Positions 16,554-25,089 of a stretch of 64,000 nt of DNA are shown piece by piece. The translations under genes were made by a program, and so were the position numbers. This DNA comes from CALWOS01 sp963595735. GTDB lineage: Bacteria; Bacillota; Clostridia; Oscillospirales; Oscillospiraceae. Below the pieces are notes generated by a model. That model did not search any database. It saw only the letters and a program-made list of their open reading frames with translations, and was not told where the DNA came from. The DNA lies in assembly GCA_963595735.1 (NCBI GenBank), contig CAVBJJ010000006.1, positions 1 to 64,000 of the forward strand, given 5' to 3'. The stretch's first letter is position 1; each line of letters starts with the position of its first letter.

Positions 16554-16707
16554 ATGTATACCCCCTAATAAAATTTTTGCACAATGTGTTGTGCATAGTA
16601 AAGTGTAACATTTGCTCTGCTGCCGCGCAAGAAAATATTCCCTGCTTTTTATAGGAATTTGCGAATTTAGTCGCATAATGTTCGGTTTTATCTATAAAAA
16701 CCGAACA
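16554..16707 (-). promoter_or_regulatory. yedE leader: palindromes
   Basis: Upstream of yedE, TGCACAA-TGTG-TTGTGCA (16578-16595) is a perfect dyad only 25 bp from the ATG. A second, longer hairpin pairs TGTTCGGTTTT with AAAACCGAACA (16679-16707). The first could be a repressor site or an RNA stem near the ribosome-binding site. No clear -35/-10 pair was found. The rest of 16554-16785 holds no gene. Confidence 0.4.
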
Positions 16708-16785
16708 ATCCGCCTGTTTTTCAACCAGAATGTTTTTTCCTCATTTTTCCTGCAAAATCGGAAAATAGTCTCCAGAAGCAGCAAA

Positions 16786-16825
16786 CAAAAAAATCCCACC
16801 CGCCGGAAGCCATTCCGACGGGTGG
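16786..16825 (-). terminator. Terminator of amt
   Basis: On the minus strand CCACCCGTCGG pairs with CCGGCGGGTGG (one wobble) and is followed by seven T. It lies 67 bp beyond the amt stop. Confidence 0.85.
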
Positions 16826-16891
16826 AACCTTGCTGTATGTGCATAAGAAAAGAACAATCCAGGGGATCAGGATAGCAGACTAAGCCGCAGA

Positions 16892-18115
16892 TCACACATC
16901 GTAATTCTGGCTCTCCTCGAAGATCTGCTCCTGATAGACCTCCATATCCACATTGCCCTCCACCTCGTCCGGCAGACGCAGAGAGGTAAAGCGGCCAATC
17001 ACCTTGAGAATCACAAAGGTGGCGACAAAGGCAAACACCGCCGTGATGATCGCGCAGCCCAGCTGCACCAGAATCTGGCGGGGCACAGAGCTGATGTTGG
17101 CAAGACCACTGTCCGCAAACAGGGGCAGCAGGATAATGCCGATGAAGCCGCCCATGCCGTGCAATCCCCACACATCCAGCGTATCGTCAATGCCCGTTGC
17201 GGGGCGTACTAGACTGATAAACAGCCAGCAGGCAACGGAGATGATCAAACTCATCAGAACCGCACTGGTGGGGCTGATCACACCGGCGGCCGGCGTGACC
17301 GCAACCAGACCGCCCAGCAGACCGATCATGGTCATGGCAAAGCTGGGGCGTCTTTCCCGGATGCTGGTGAGCACGAACCAGACGCCCATGCCGACCATGG
17401 CGCCCAGCAGGGAGTTGACCATGCTGTAGACGGCCTGGCCATCCACGCACAGGGAACTTGCCGCATTAAAGGCCAGCCAGCCGAACAGCAGAATACCGTT
17501 GTTGACCGAAAGCTGCACCATGTTATGGGGCGTGTTGTTCTGCACCTTGCGCTTATTGACCACCAATGCCGCCGCCAGCGCGGAGAAGCCGGCGCTGGTA
17601 TGGATAACAACGCCGCCTGCCCAGTCGATCAGACCCAGACGGGCAAACAGGCCGCCGCCCCAGGTCATGTGCGTCAAAGGCAGGTACACCACAATGCTCC
17701 AGACCGCGATAAAGATCACATAGGCTTTCAGCGCCATACGCTCCGCCACGCCGCCGCAAATCAACGCAGGGGTAATGATGGCATAGGTCACCTGCAGCAG
17801 GAAAAAGGCCAGGAACGGAATTGTCGGCCCGTAGTTTTCGTTGGGGGCAATGCCAACATTCCGCAAAAACAGGAAGTCCGTACCACCGATGATGCCGCCC
17901 TTATCGCTGCCGAATGCAAAAGAGAAGCCAAAAATATACCACAGCACACCTACGACCGTGACACAGATCCACACCTGCATCATGATGTCCACGCTGCTCT
18001 TTTTTCGGGTCAGTCCCGCATAAAAAGCGGACAGCGCCGGCGTCATAAACAAGACCATGGCGGCACAGATCAGAATGAACAGGGTGTCTGTTGCACTAAA
18101 GGTGATCGCGCTCAT
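16892..18115 (-). CDS. amt: Ammonium transporter
   Basis: A 407-residue Amt channel with 11 TM segments for ammonium uptake. Seen: 'FYAGLTRKKSSVDIMMQVW', the pore region 'LTHMTWGGGLFARLGLIDWAGGVVIHTSAGFSAL' with the conserved histidine, and 'DVWGLHGMGGFIG' with the second histidine. The cytoplasmic tail ends ...EESQNYDV. No glnK follows, although amt-glnK pairing is common. It has its own promoter with two upstream direct repeats and its own terminator. Confidence 0.95.
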   Translation of the reverse strand: MSAITFSATDTLFILICAAMVLFMTPALSAFYAGLTRKKSSVDIMMQVWICVTVVGVLWYIFGFSFAFGSDKGGIIGGTDFLFLRNVGIAPNENYGPTIPFLAFFLLQVTYAIITPALICGGVAERMALKAYVIFIAVWSIVVYLPLTHMTWGGGLFARLGLIDWAGGVVIHTSAGFSALAAALVVNKRKVQNNTPHNMVQLSVNNGILLFGWLAFNAASSLCVDGQAVYSMVNSLLGAMVGMGVWFVLTSIRERRPSFAMTMIGLLGGLVAVTPAAGVISPTSAVLMSLIISVACWLFISLVRPATGIDDTLDVWGLHGMGGFIGIILLPLFADSGLANISSVPRQILVQLGCAIITAVFAFVATFVILKVIGRFTSLRLPDEVEGNVDMEVYQEQIFEESQNYDV

Positions 18116-18213
18116 AACTACACTACAACTCCTTTTCCCGTCCGCCGCGGAAGGACAGGCAAAAGCTCGGTCGCCGCGGCGGAAAAACTTTGTCCTACCA
18201 AAACAATGGGCTT

Positions 18214-18242
18214 ATTATAGAGACTTGTATTGTATTTGTCAA
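18214..18242 (-). promoter_or_regulatory. Promoter of amt
   Basis: TTGACA (18237-18242) and TATAAT (18214-18219) on the minus strand with a 17-bp spacer: a near-perfect vegetative promoter about 100 bp before the ATG. Confidence 0.85.
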
Positions 18243-18252
18243 TACTTAAATA

Positions 18253-18284
18253 CAATGTATACCGCGCAGCACTGCAATGTATAC
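18253..18284 (-). promoter_or_regulatory. Tandem direct repeats upstream of the amt promoter
   Basis: The 10-mer CAATGTATAC occurs at 18253-18262 and 18275-18284, 22 bp apart (two helical turns), 11 to 42 bp upstream of the -35. A third GTATAC lies at 18351. This fits a same-face binding site for a regulator, perhaps nitrogen-linked. Confidence 0.45.
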
Positions 18285-18450
18285 AATCCTCTCTGCAAAT
18301 GTCGATTCTCCGGCGCAAAATGCCGTTTTTTCCTGCTCCCCTCTGTTTTTGTATACAACTTTTCCTCCCGCATTTGTTTTTGCATCAAAGACAAGCGCCC
18401 CTCCACGGAGCATTTTCCGCAGAAAGGCGTTTGTAAGATGATCGTCGTTT

Positions 18451-19320
18451 TTATTTCATTCTTCCCGCCAGCTGGTCTGCCAGCGCTGCCAAAAATCCCG
18501 GTTCCGGGAATGCTGCAAGTGCGTTCTTGGCTTTTTCGGTCAATTGCAGCACCATATTCTGGCACTTTTCCGCGCCGTACAGAGCCATAAAGGTGCTTTT
18601 CCCCCGTTCCAGATCGCTGCCCACCGGCTTACCCAGCTCTGCTTCGTTGGCCAACTCATCCAGCATATCATCCCGGATCTGGAATGCCAGTCCCAGCGCC
18701 GCGCCATAGGCATCCGCCGCCGCCAGCATTTCCGCCGTTCCGCCGGCGGCCTGCACCCCCATACGGCAAGCGGCCATCAGCAGACTGCCGGTCTTGCGGC
18801 GCTGCAGCTCTGTCAGCTGGGCTTCGTCCAGGTGCTTGCCCTCCCCGGCCATGTCCAAAAACTGCCCGCCGCAAATTCCATCTACACCGGCGGCAGCGGC
18901 CAGGCTTTCCGCGCAGGCCGCCTTGCGCGCGGCAGGCAATTGGCTGCGCAGGATCGCGGCAAAGGCCTCCGCCTGGAGGGCGTCACCTGCCAGAACGGCG
19001 GTGCATTCTCCGAATTTTTTGTGATTCGTGGGCTTGCCCCGGCGAAGATCGTCGTCATCCATGCATGGCAGATCGTCGTGGATCAAGCTGTAGGTGTGAA
19101 GCATTTCCACCCCGCAGGCCACGGGCATTGCCAGCGCCGGGTCACCGCCGGAAATGCGGCAAAACTCCAGTACCAGCAGCGGGCGCACCCGCTTTCCCCC
19201 GGCCAGCAGACTATAGGACATGGATTCCAGCAGGCCGTCAAACCCCGATCCCCGTGGCGCAAAGACCGCTGCCAGTGCCGCTTCGATCTGTCGGCGGCAG
19301 TGTTCCATTTGTTCTTTCAC
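18451..19320 (-). CDS. ispA: Farnesyl/geranylgeranyl diphosphate synthase
   Basis: A 289-residue trans-prenyltransferase that condenses IPP with allylic diphosphates. Both aspartate-rich motifs are visible: 'SLIHDDLPCMDDDDLRRGKPTNHKKFG' and 'LAFQIRDDMLDELANEAELGKPVGSDLERGKST'. 'LLAGGKRVRPLLVLEF' marks the N-terminal substrate site. The start is GTG at 19320, one base after the xseB stop and 9 bp from GGAGG. It is the last gene of the asp23-nusB-xseA-xseB-ispA transcript. Confidence 0.95.
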   Translation of the reverse strand: MKEQMEHCRRQIEAALAAVFAPRGSGFDGLLESMSYSLLAGGKRVRPLLVLEFCRISGGDPALAMPVACGVEMLHTYSLIHDDLPCMDDDDLRRGKPTNHKKFGECTAVLAGDALQAEAFAAILRSQLPAARKAACAESLAAAAGVDGICGGQFLDMAGEGKHLDEAQLTELQRRKTGSLLMAACRMGVQAAGGTAEMLAAADAYGAALGLAFQIRDDMLDELANEAELGKPVGSDLERGKSTFMALYGAEKCQNMVLQLTEKAKNALAAFPEPGFLAALADQLAGRMK

Positions 19321-19321
19321 G

Positions 19322-19558
19322 CTATGATTCCTCCACGGCAAAGGGCAGCTCCTCCGGCGCGCCGTCCGCGCCCTTCCGGAGCTTGACCACCTTTTGCTCC
19401 GCCTTGTCCAGCAAACGGGTGCAGCCCTGGAGCAGACCGCTGCCCTCTTCAAAAAGCGCCAGGCTCTCCTCCAGAGACGCCTCTCCTTTTTCCAGCTGGC
19501 AGACGATTTCATCCAGCCGCGCCAGCTGCTGTTCAAATGTCAGCTTTTTTGTTGCCAT
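19322..19558 (-). CDS. xseB: Exodeoxyribonuclease VII small subunit
   Basis: A 78-residue helical protein: 'LTFEQQLARLDEIVCQLEKGEASLEESLALFEEGSGLLQGCTRLLDKAEQKV', the full XseB family pattern. Several copies bind one XseA in the exonuclease VII complex that degrades single-stranded DNA. Its start overlaps the end of xseA by 26 bp. Confidence 0.95.
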   Translation of the reverse strand: MATKKLTFEQQLARLDEIVCQLEKGEASLEESLALFEEGSGLLQGCTRLLDKAEQKVVKLRKGADGAPEELPFAVEES

Positions 19559-20753
19559 AGCTTGCCTCCAACACCTGGCAGTCCAAACTGCCCTTTTCCA
19601 AACGCAAATGTATGCGGTCTCCCACTGCGACCTGCGCCGCGTTCCGAATCACCCCTCCGGCATCATCCGTGGCCAGGGAATAGCCCCGCGCCAGCACCTT
19701 CAGCGGACTGAGCGCATCCAGCTTTGCCGCCAGGGCAATCTCCGCCCGGCGGGCGGCGGCAACGCGGTTTTCCGCAGCGGACAGCAGACGGCTGTGCAGC
19801 AGATCCAGCTCCATACGCTTTTGATCCAGATACGCCGCCGGGCTGCGCAGCACCGGGCGCTTTTCCAGCTCCTCCAGCCGTTTCCGAAGCTGCCGCAGCT
19901 GCTTTTCCATGCTGCGTTCCAGACGCTGCTCCCGGTCTGCAAGCTGCTCCAGCAGCTCCTGCATATCCGGCACCGCCAGCTCCGCCGCATTGCTGGGCGT
20001 TGCCGCCCGGAGATCGGCGACAAAATCGGCGATCGTCACATCCGGCTCGTGTCCCACAGCGGAGATCACCGGCAGCTGGGAGGCGAAGATCGCCCGCGCC
20101 ACCTGCTCGTCATTAAAGGCCCACAGATCCTCCATGGAGCCGCCGCCCCGGCCGGTGATGATGAGATCCGCCAGCTTCCAGCGGTTTGCATATTGCAGCG
20201 CGCCGACGATTTCCGCCGGTGCCTCCGTTCCCTGCACCCGCACCGGCAGCACAAGCACCTCCGCCAGCGGCCAGCGCTTGCCCAGCACACGGATGATATC
20301 CCGCACCGCCGCCCCGGCGCTGCTGGTGATGACCGCGATGCGCCCCGGATACCGGGGCAGGGGCTTTTTGTGGGCAGGGTCGAACAGGCCCTCCTTCTCC
20401 AGCTTTTCTTTCAACTGGGCAAAGGCCACCTGCAAATCCCCCGCGCCCTCCGGGTGCAGCGCTTCCACATAGAATTGATACGCGCCGTCCCGGGGAAACA
20501 CGCTGATTCGGCCGCTTCCGGTCACGGCCATGCCGTTTTCCGGACGAAAGCGCAGCCGGGCGGCAGCGGAACGGAACATGACGCAGCGCAGGCTGCTTTC
20601 CGCATCCTTCAGGGTGAAATAGTGGTGTCCGGAGGGATACATTTTATAATTGGAGATCTCCCCCCGCACCGTGACTCGGCTCAGGAGGGGATCCGTGTCC
20701 AAAAGCTGCTTGACATAGTGGTTTACTTCCGTAACGGACAGGGTCGGCAGCAT
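19533..20753 (-). CDS. xseA: Exodeoxyribonuclease VII large subunit
   Basis: A 406-residue catalytic subunit. It has an N-terminal OB fold (LSVTEVNHYVKQLLDTDPLLSRVTVRGEISN), the nuclease core with 'RIAVITSSAGAAVRDI', 'ITGRGGGSMEDLWAFNDE' and 'SAVGHEPDVTIADFVADLRAATPSNAAE', and a coiled-coil region near 270-350. It acts with XseB on single-stranded DNA. It lies 3 bp after nusB. Confidence 0.96.
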   Translation of the reverse strand: MLPTLSVTEVNHYVKQLLDTDPLLSRVTVRGEISNYKMYPSGHHYFTLKDAESSLRCVMFRSAAARLRFRPENGMAVTGSGRISVFPRDGAYQFYVEALHPEGAGDLQVAFAQLKEKLEKEGLFDPAHKKPLPRYPGRIAVITSSAGAAVRDIIRVLGKRWPLAEVLVLPVRVQGTEAPAEIVGALQYANRWKLADLIITGRGGGSMEDLWAFNDEQVARAIFASQLPVISAVGHEPDVTIADFVADLRAATPSNAAELAVPDMQELLEQLADREQRLERSMEKQLRQLRKRLEELEKRPVLRSPAAYLDQKRMELDLLHSRLLSAAENRVAAARRAEIALAAKLDALSPLKVLARGYSLATDDAGGVIRNAAQVAVGDRIHLRLEKGSLDCQVLEASYGNKKADI

Positions 20754-20756
20754 GGC

Positions 20757-21278
20757 TCAGACTCCGGTCTCCAGCGCGGCAGGCTCCGCTGCTTCTGCTT
20801 CCGACACTGCGGCTTCCGGCGCAGGCGATGCTTCTCCCTGCTCCCCGCGCATATAGCTGCCCAGGATGCCGTTGATAAAGGAGACCGTTTCCGGCTCCTC
20901 GTATCCCTTTGCCAGCTCCACTGCCTCGTTGATGGAGGCCGCGGGCGGGATCTCCGGCATATAGCGCAGCTCATACAGGCAGCAGCGCAGCACGGCCAGC
21001 GCAACCCGGCTGATGCGGTTCAGTTTCCAGCCCCGGGCGTATTTTTCAATGTAGCCGTCCAGCTCCGCCTGCTTTTCCACCACGCCGGTACACAGCGCTC
21101 GGATATAGTCCCGTTCCTTTTTTCCGGGATACTCGGCAAACAGGGGATCCTCCTTTGCCAGCGTGGCAAAGTATTCCCTGTCAAAAAAGTCATCCAGATA
21201 TTGGTTCTGATCGCCCGACTGGGCAGCGATGCTGAAGCTGAGCTGCACGGCGATCTCTCTGGCAATGGTTCTGGTCAT
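20757..21278 (-). CDS. nusB: Transcription antitermination factor NusB
   Basis: A 173-residue NusB, which with NusE binds boxA of rRNA leaders. Seen: 'TRTIAREIAVQLSFS', 'ERDYIRALCTGVVEKQAELDGYIEKYARGWKLNRISRVALAVLRCCLYEL' and 'INEAVELAKGYEEPETVSFINGILGS'. A 30-residue Glu/Ala-rich tail goes beyond the usual end. The start at 21278 (MTRTIARE) fits the family better than one 33 bp upstream. Confidence 0.93.
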   Translation of the reverse strand: MTRTIAREIAVQLSFSIAAQSGDQNQYLDDFFDREYFATLAKEDPLFAEYPGKKERDYIRALCTGVVEKQAELDGYIEKYARGWKLNRISRVALAVLRCCLYELRYMPEIPPAASINEAVELAKGYEEPETVSFINGILGSYMRGEQGEASPAPEAAVSEAEAAEPAALETGV

Positions 21279-21338
21279 AAAGCATAATCTCCCTGTGACA
21301 GTATTCCGCAAGGCGGCAGGTGTTTTTCAGTCTGTTCT

Positions 21339-21701
21339 TTATTTGTTGAATGCCACGCCGGCAACATGGACATTGACCACCACATTGCTGCCGGTCATGT
21401 CCGCCACCGTGGTCGCAACCTTGTCCTGCACCTGACGCGCCACATCGGCCACGATGCAGCCGTAATTGATGTTCACCATCACATCAATTACCACCGTGTC
21501 ATCCTCCTGGAAGCCCACCTTTACACCGCGATGGGAACTGCGCTTGCCCAGCAGCTCCTGGAGGTCTCCGCCGCCGGCGGAAGCCAGTCCCGCAACGCTT
21601 TCCACCTCGTCCACAGCTGCCCCCACCAGAACGGCAACGACATTCTCGGAAATATGGATCATACCATGCTCGGTCATCTTGGAAATATAATTATCAATCA
21701 T
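21339..21701 (-). CDS. Asp23/Gls24 family envelope stress protein
   Basis: A 120-residue protein: 'GMIHISENVVAVLVGAAVDEVESVAGLAS', 'GVKVGFQEDDTVVIDVMVNINYGCIVADVARQVQDKVATTVADMTGSNVVVNVHVAGV', the full Asp23 (YqhY) pattern. In Firmicutes the YqhY type sits between spoIIIAH or accBC and nusB, as here. The start at 21701 follows AAGGAGG. Probably the first gene of its transcript, as a terminator lies upstream and an extended TGGTAAAAT -10 sits about 35 bp before the ATG. Confidence 0.93.
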   Translation of the reverse strand: MIDNYISKMTEHGMIHISENVVAVLVGAAVDEVESVAGLASAGGGDLQELLGKRSSHRGVKVGFQEDDTVVIDVMVNINYGCIVADVARQVQDKVATTVADMTGSNVVVNVHVAGVAFNK

Positions 21702-21810
21702 ATGAACAACCTCCTTTGGGTCTTCGCTGTATTTTACCATAGATATCAGAAAAAGGAAAGAGGGAGTTTTCCGCTGGGTAAAGACCCCGGGAAACTAAAA
21801 TCACGGCAGC

Positions 21811-21847
21811 AAAAAAGCTCGCCGCCTGCATAAAACAGGCAACGAGC
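21811..21847 (-). terminator. Terminator of the spoIIIA operon
   Basis: On the minus strand GCTCGTTGCCTG pairs with CAGGCGGCGAGC, followed by TTTTTT. It lies just past spoIIIAH, so asp23 onward is a separate transcript. Confidence 0.88.
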
Positions 21848-21875
21848 CTTGGAGCTGGGTTCTCGCCCCCCTGCG

Positions 21876-22460
21876 TTATTCTCCGCTGTCCGCTTTGATC
21901 TCCACCAGGCGGATCTGGGACGCGGCAAAATCCGTCTCCGCCGTGATCGCATCGGTGATCTGGGCAACGGATTGCTCCGTCAGTCCCTCCAGCGGCGCGG
22001 GCACCGCAACGGAGATCCCGTCCTCGGAAATAAAGGCGACGCACTCGGCATAGCCCTTTGCCAGCAGCAGGTTTTCCACCTGCGCCTCCTGCATGGACCA
22101 GGTGGCCATACAGGTGATCTCGTTCATGGCGCTGTCCAGCACCTCCTGGCTGACGCCCTCCCCGGTCGCCGCCGTCTCCAGCAGGTTCATAGCCTCGTCC
22201 CGGGACTGCTGCCGGCTGAGCCGGGCGGAAGCGAAATAGTCCGAGGTGGGAACCGTCTCCGTCTGGCTTTCCGTTTCGGCGGCCTCGGTCGTTTTGCTTT
22301 TGTCCTTCTGCTCCGCGGCGGCGGCCTGCGCGTCCTCCGCCTCCACCATGACCGGATCTGCCTGCCCCAGATTGCGGTTGTAATCCCAGTTGAGATACAC
22401 CGCCGCCCCGGCAAACAGCACCACGACCGCAACGACCAGATAGCGCTTGAGCTTTTTCAT
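21876..22460 (-). CDS. spoIIIAH: Stage III sporulation protein AH
   Basis: A 194-residue membrane-anchored mother-cell protein that binds SpoIIQ across the intermembrane space to build the feeding-tube channel. One N-terminal TM segment (YLVVAVVVLFAGAAVYLNWDYNR) precedes a linker rich in Glu/Ala/Thr. The C-terminal YscJ/FliF-like domain follows (SRDEAMNLLETAATG...LVEIK). It is the last gene of the eight-gene spoIIIA operon and is followed by a terminator. Confidence 0.92.
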   Translation of the reverse strand: MKKLKRYLVVAVVVLFAGAAVYLNWDYNRNLGQADPVMVEAEDAQAAAAEQKDKSKTTEAAETESQTETVPTSDYFASARLSRQQSRDEAMNLLETAATGEGVSQEVLDSAMNEITCMATWSMQEAQVENLLLAKGYAECVAFISEDGISVAVPAPLEGLTEQSVAQITDAITAETDFAASQIRLVEIKADSGE

Positions 22461-22472
22461 GTTTTCTGCCTC

Positions 22473-22946
22473 CTATTGTTTTTCCATATTTTTCACGATG
22501 ATCTTATCGGTACGCAGCCCGGTAAAGGCCGCTGTGATCTGGGTGATATCCAGCCGGGTACCCGCGCCGCCGCTGCCCTGCCAGACCACTACCGCGCCCC
22601 GGTACTCCGGATACCTGCGCCGCAGCTCCACAGTTTGCTCCCCGCTGCTGCCGGAGGACAGCACCAGAGGCCCCTCTGCGCTTTCCGCCAGCTCTCGCTG
22701 GGCCGTGGCGTCCAGACTCAGCAGCACCGCCGCGTCCGTCACGCCTTCCAGCTCCCGCACTGCGGCGCACAGGCGCGCTTCCTCTGTCTCCAAAGAAAAG
22801 GCCTGCTCCGCGGACGCTTCCGCTGTGGCTTCCGTCTGCTTTTTCCCGCTTGGCGCCAGAAGCAGCACCAGCCCCAGCGCCAAAACCAGCACGACCCACT
22901 TTTTCCCCTTGAGCCGGTTCAGCCATTCGCCTTGCTTTCGTTCCAT
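22473..22946 (-). CDS. spoIIIAG: Stage III sporulation protein AG
   Basis: A 157-residue protein with one N-terminal TM (WVVLVLALGLVLLLAP) and a C-terminal ring-forming domain: 'LETEEARLCAAVRELEGVTDAAVLLSL' and 'RRYPEYRGAVVVWQGSGGAGTRLDITQITAAFTGLRTDKIIV'. SpoIIIAG forms the large ring of the mother-cell-to-forespore channel. The ATG at 22946 overlaps the end of spoIIIAF by 28 bp; longer upstream reading is out-of-context shadow. Confidence 0.93.
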   Translation of the reverse strand: MERKQGEWLNRLKGKKWVVLVLALGLVLLLAPSGKKQTEATAEASAEQAFSLETEEARLCAAVRELEGVTDAAVLLSLDATAQRELAESAEGPLVLSSGSSGEQTVELRRRYPEYRGAVVVWQGSGGAGTRLDITQITAAFTGLRTDKIIVKNMEKQ

Positions 22947-23422
22947 GTTCCGTTCCACCTCTGCATCTTTTCCGGTATCCCCAGCCCCGCTGCGATCTCC
23001 GCCGCCAGGCCTGCATGATACCCGCCCGGCGCCTGGATCGTGACCGTCCGGGGGTACCAGCACCCGGCATCGCTCCAGGCACATTCCAGCTCCACGGCAA
23101 GCACCTCCACCCCCAGGGCTTCGGCTTTGTCCAATATATATGTCTCCATCTCCTGCTGTATGACAAGGCGCTCGTAGCTCGCCTTATTTTCCTCCGCCTG
23201 CTGCACGGTGTCCTGCGCCGTTTGACGATATTGCTGCAAATAGGCCGCGTAGCCCTCCCAGGAGATCTCCCGCAAGGGGGAAAACAGTAAAATCGCCATC
23301 AGCACGCCGCACAGCAGCCGCAGCAGCTTGCGGATCTGCCCCGGCGGCGTGATCGTCAGCACCAGCAGCGACAGCACCGCCCCGGCGCAGAGACTGCCGA
23401 CCCAGTGATACAGCCCGGTCAT
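22919..23422 (-). CDS. spoIIIAF: Stage III sporulation protein AF
   Basis: A 167-residue protein with two N-terminal TM segments (LCAGAVLSLLVLTITPPG and IRKLLRLLCGVLMAILLFSPL) and a ring-fold C-terminal part (ILDKAEALGVEVLAVELECAWSD). It is part of the SpoIIIA secretion-like complex. The ATG at 23422 overlaps the stop of spoIIIAE by 4 bp. Confidence 0.9.
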   Translation of the reverse strand: MTGLYHWVGSLCAGAVLSLLVLTITPPGQIRKLLRLLCGVLMAILLFSPLREISWEGYAAYLQQYRQTAQDTVQQAEENKASYERLVIQQEMETYILDKAEALGVEVLAVELECAWSDAGCWYPRTVTIQAPGGYHAGLAAEIAAGLGIPEKMQRWNGTWNESKANG

Positions 23423-24489
23423 ATGCCGCTCACCGCCTGCAGGCTCATCAAGATCGACACAAATAGCATGGCTGCGCCCGCACCCACCATGCCCAGCAGC
23501 ATCCCGCAGGCGCCTCCGTATTCCGCCACCAGCTTGCCCAGCCGGGCGTCTCCTGCCATGGCGCAGAGTCCGGCACAGAGCTTCAGCAGCAGATACTGCG
23601 CCCCCAGCCGCAGCACCGGCGCAATACACACCCAGCACACCGCCAGAAGCCCAAACACGCCGATCCCGTTTTTGACCGCGCCCGCCCCGGCAAGCAGGGT
23701 TCCGGCCGCGTCGGAGAGGATCCCTCCCACCACGGGAAGCGCTGTACTGATGGCCGTTTTTGCCACCCGCGCCGCTACTGCGTCCGCCGAGCCGGCAACC
23801 GCCCCCGTCACGGCGAGATAGGCCGTGAACAGCAGCACCAGCGCAACCAGAAGCGTGGTGCAGATCCACTTGAGCAGCTCCGAAAGCCCCGCCGGAAATC
23901 CGCTGTCCGCCAGCGCCGCTTTCGCCGTTGCCGCGGCCAGATACACATAAAGCAGCGGCAGCAGCAGACGATCGGCCAGCGTAAGCAGCACATCCAGAAA
24001 CAGGGCGGTGCCCGCATAGCGCGCCACGGCGACTCCCGCGCCGCCTGCCACGGTCCCGGCCGCCGCCATGCAGGGCAGCAGCGCCTTGGAAAAATCGGAC
24101 AGGGTGTGCAGGGTCTCCGCCCCCTGGGCGGCAAAGCCCTTCATATCCCCCAGCGTACACAGCGCCGCGGCCAGAACCCCCGCCAAATGGATATAGCGCA
24201 GCTTGTTCCCCTCCGTCAGCACCCCGGCCAGTCCGGTCAGCAAGGCGATGCACAGCAGCTTGCCCGCACTGCCCAGCGCCTGCCGCAGGGCGGCGGCGAG
24301 TTTATCCTGCGCAGCGGAAGCCAACTTGGCAAGTCCGCCGTCCAGGTCGCCATCCGGTTGACTTTCCGCCATTTCCGGCGGCGCCGCCTGTTTCAGCGCG
24401 TCCGTATCCACCAACGGCGGCAGTTGGGCGGCAAGGGCGGGGGTACTCAGCAGCAGTGCAAAGCACAGCAACAAAACAAAGCCTTTCAC
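23419..24489 (-). CDS. spoIIIAE: Stage III sporulation protein AE
   Basis: A 356-residue multi-pass membrane protein with a signal-like start (VLLLCFALLLSTPALA) and about seven to eight TM segments. 'LPVVGGILSDAAGTLLAGAGAVKNGIGVFGLLAV' is the SpoIIIAE core motif. It is probably the export-gate component of the SpoIIIA complex. The start is GTG at 24489, overlapping the spoIIIAD stop as GTGA; the upstream frame is a shadow. Confidence 0.92.
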   Translation of the reverse strand: MKGFVLLLCFALLLSTPALAAQLPPLVDTDALKQAAPPEMAESQPDGDLDGGLAKLASAAQDKLAAALRQALGSAGKLLCIALLTGLAGVLTEGNKLRYIHLAGVLAAALCTLGDMKGFAAQGAETLHTLSDFSKALLPCMAAAGTVAGGAGVAVARYAGTALFLDVLLTLADRLLLPLLYVYLAAATAKAALADSGFPAGLSELLKWICTTLLVALVLLFTAYLAVTGAVAGSADAVAARVAKTAISTALPVVGGILSDAAGTLLAGAGAVKNGIGVFGLLAVCWVCIAPVLRLGAQYLLLKLCAGLCAMAGDARLGKLVAEYGGACGMLLGMVGAGAAMLFVSILMSLQAVSGI

Positions 24490-24872
24490 AGCAAGTCCTC
24501 CATCAGATCCAGAAAGCTCCGCAGCAGCGGCAGGGACACATACATTGCCGCCATTGTCCCCACCAGCTCCACCGCACTGGCTAGGGCGCGCTGCCCCGCA
24601 TCCTGACACAGGTCGCAGGCAAAGCGGGACAGCAGCCCCAAGCCCACACAGCGCAGCACCGGCCCGGTCAGGGCGGCGGAAAGCCCGGCGGTCTGCCCGG
24701 CCTGCTGTGCCATCGTGCGCAGCTGCTGGCTCATGCTCAGCGCGGCAAGCCCCATTCCCACTGCCGCCGCCATCGCCAGCGCAAGCCCCAGCTCCGGCGT
24801 TTTCTTCCGCAGCAGCAGGCACACCAGAGACACGGTCATACCCAGCGCTGCGGCGCGAATCAGCATCTCCAT
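24486..24872 (-). CDS. spoIIIAD: Stage III sporulation protein AD
   Basis: A 128-residue protein with four hydrophobic segments (ALGMTVSLVCLLL, LGLALAMAAAVGMGLAAL, VLRCVGLGLLSRFACDLCQDAGQRALASAVELVG, MAAMYVSLPLLRSFL). It matches the SpoIIIAC/AD family, small membrane components of the sporulation channel. It starts 3 bp after spoIIIAC and overlaps spoIIIAE. Confidence 0.92.
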   Translation of the reverse strand: MEMLIRAAALGMTVSLVCLLLRKKTPELGLALAMAAAVGMGLAALSMSQQLRTMAQQAGQTAGLSAALTGPVLRCVGLGLLSRFACDLCQDAGQRALASAVELVGTMAAMYVSLPLLRSFLDLMEDLL

Positions 24873-24875
24873 GGC

Positions 24876-25070
24876 TCAAAACCCAAACAGCTGCTTGATC
24901 AGCGAAAACAGCGTGCTGATCTCCCGCACCAGCAGCATCAGCACCACCACAAGACCGGCCAGACTGGTCATCAGCGCCTGTTCCTCCCGGCCAGAGCGCT
25001 GCAAAAGCACATTCAGCACCGCCACCACAATGCCCACCGCGGCGATCCGAAAAATCAGATCCACATTCAT
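24876..25070 (-). CDS. spoIIIAC: Stage III sporulation protein AC
   Basis: A 64-residue protein with two TM helices: 'LIFRIAAVGIVVAVLNVLLQRSGREEQALMTSLAGLVVVLMLLVREIS', the exact SpoIIIAC pattern with the polar GREE turn between helices. It lies between spoIIIAB and AD. Confidence 0.94.
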   Translation of the reverse strand: MNVDLIFRIAAVGIVVAVLNVLLQRSGREEQALMTSLAGLVVVLMLLVREISTLFSLIKQLFGF

Positions 25071-25089
25071 TTGTGTTCCCCCTTTTTTC

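Noticed and set aside
18684..21287. 867-codon open frame on the plus strand
   Set aside because: It runs opposite to ispA, xseB, xseA and nusB, and its sequence is Arg/His/Pro-rich low-complexity as expected for a GC-rich shadow.
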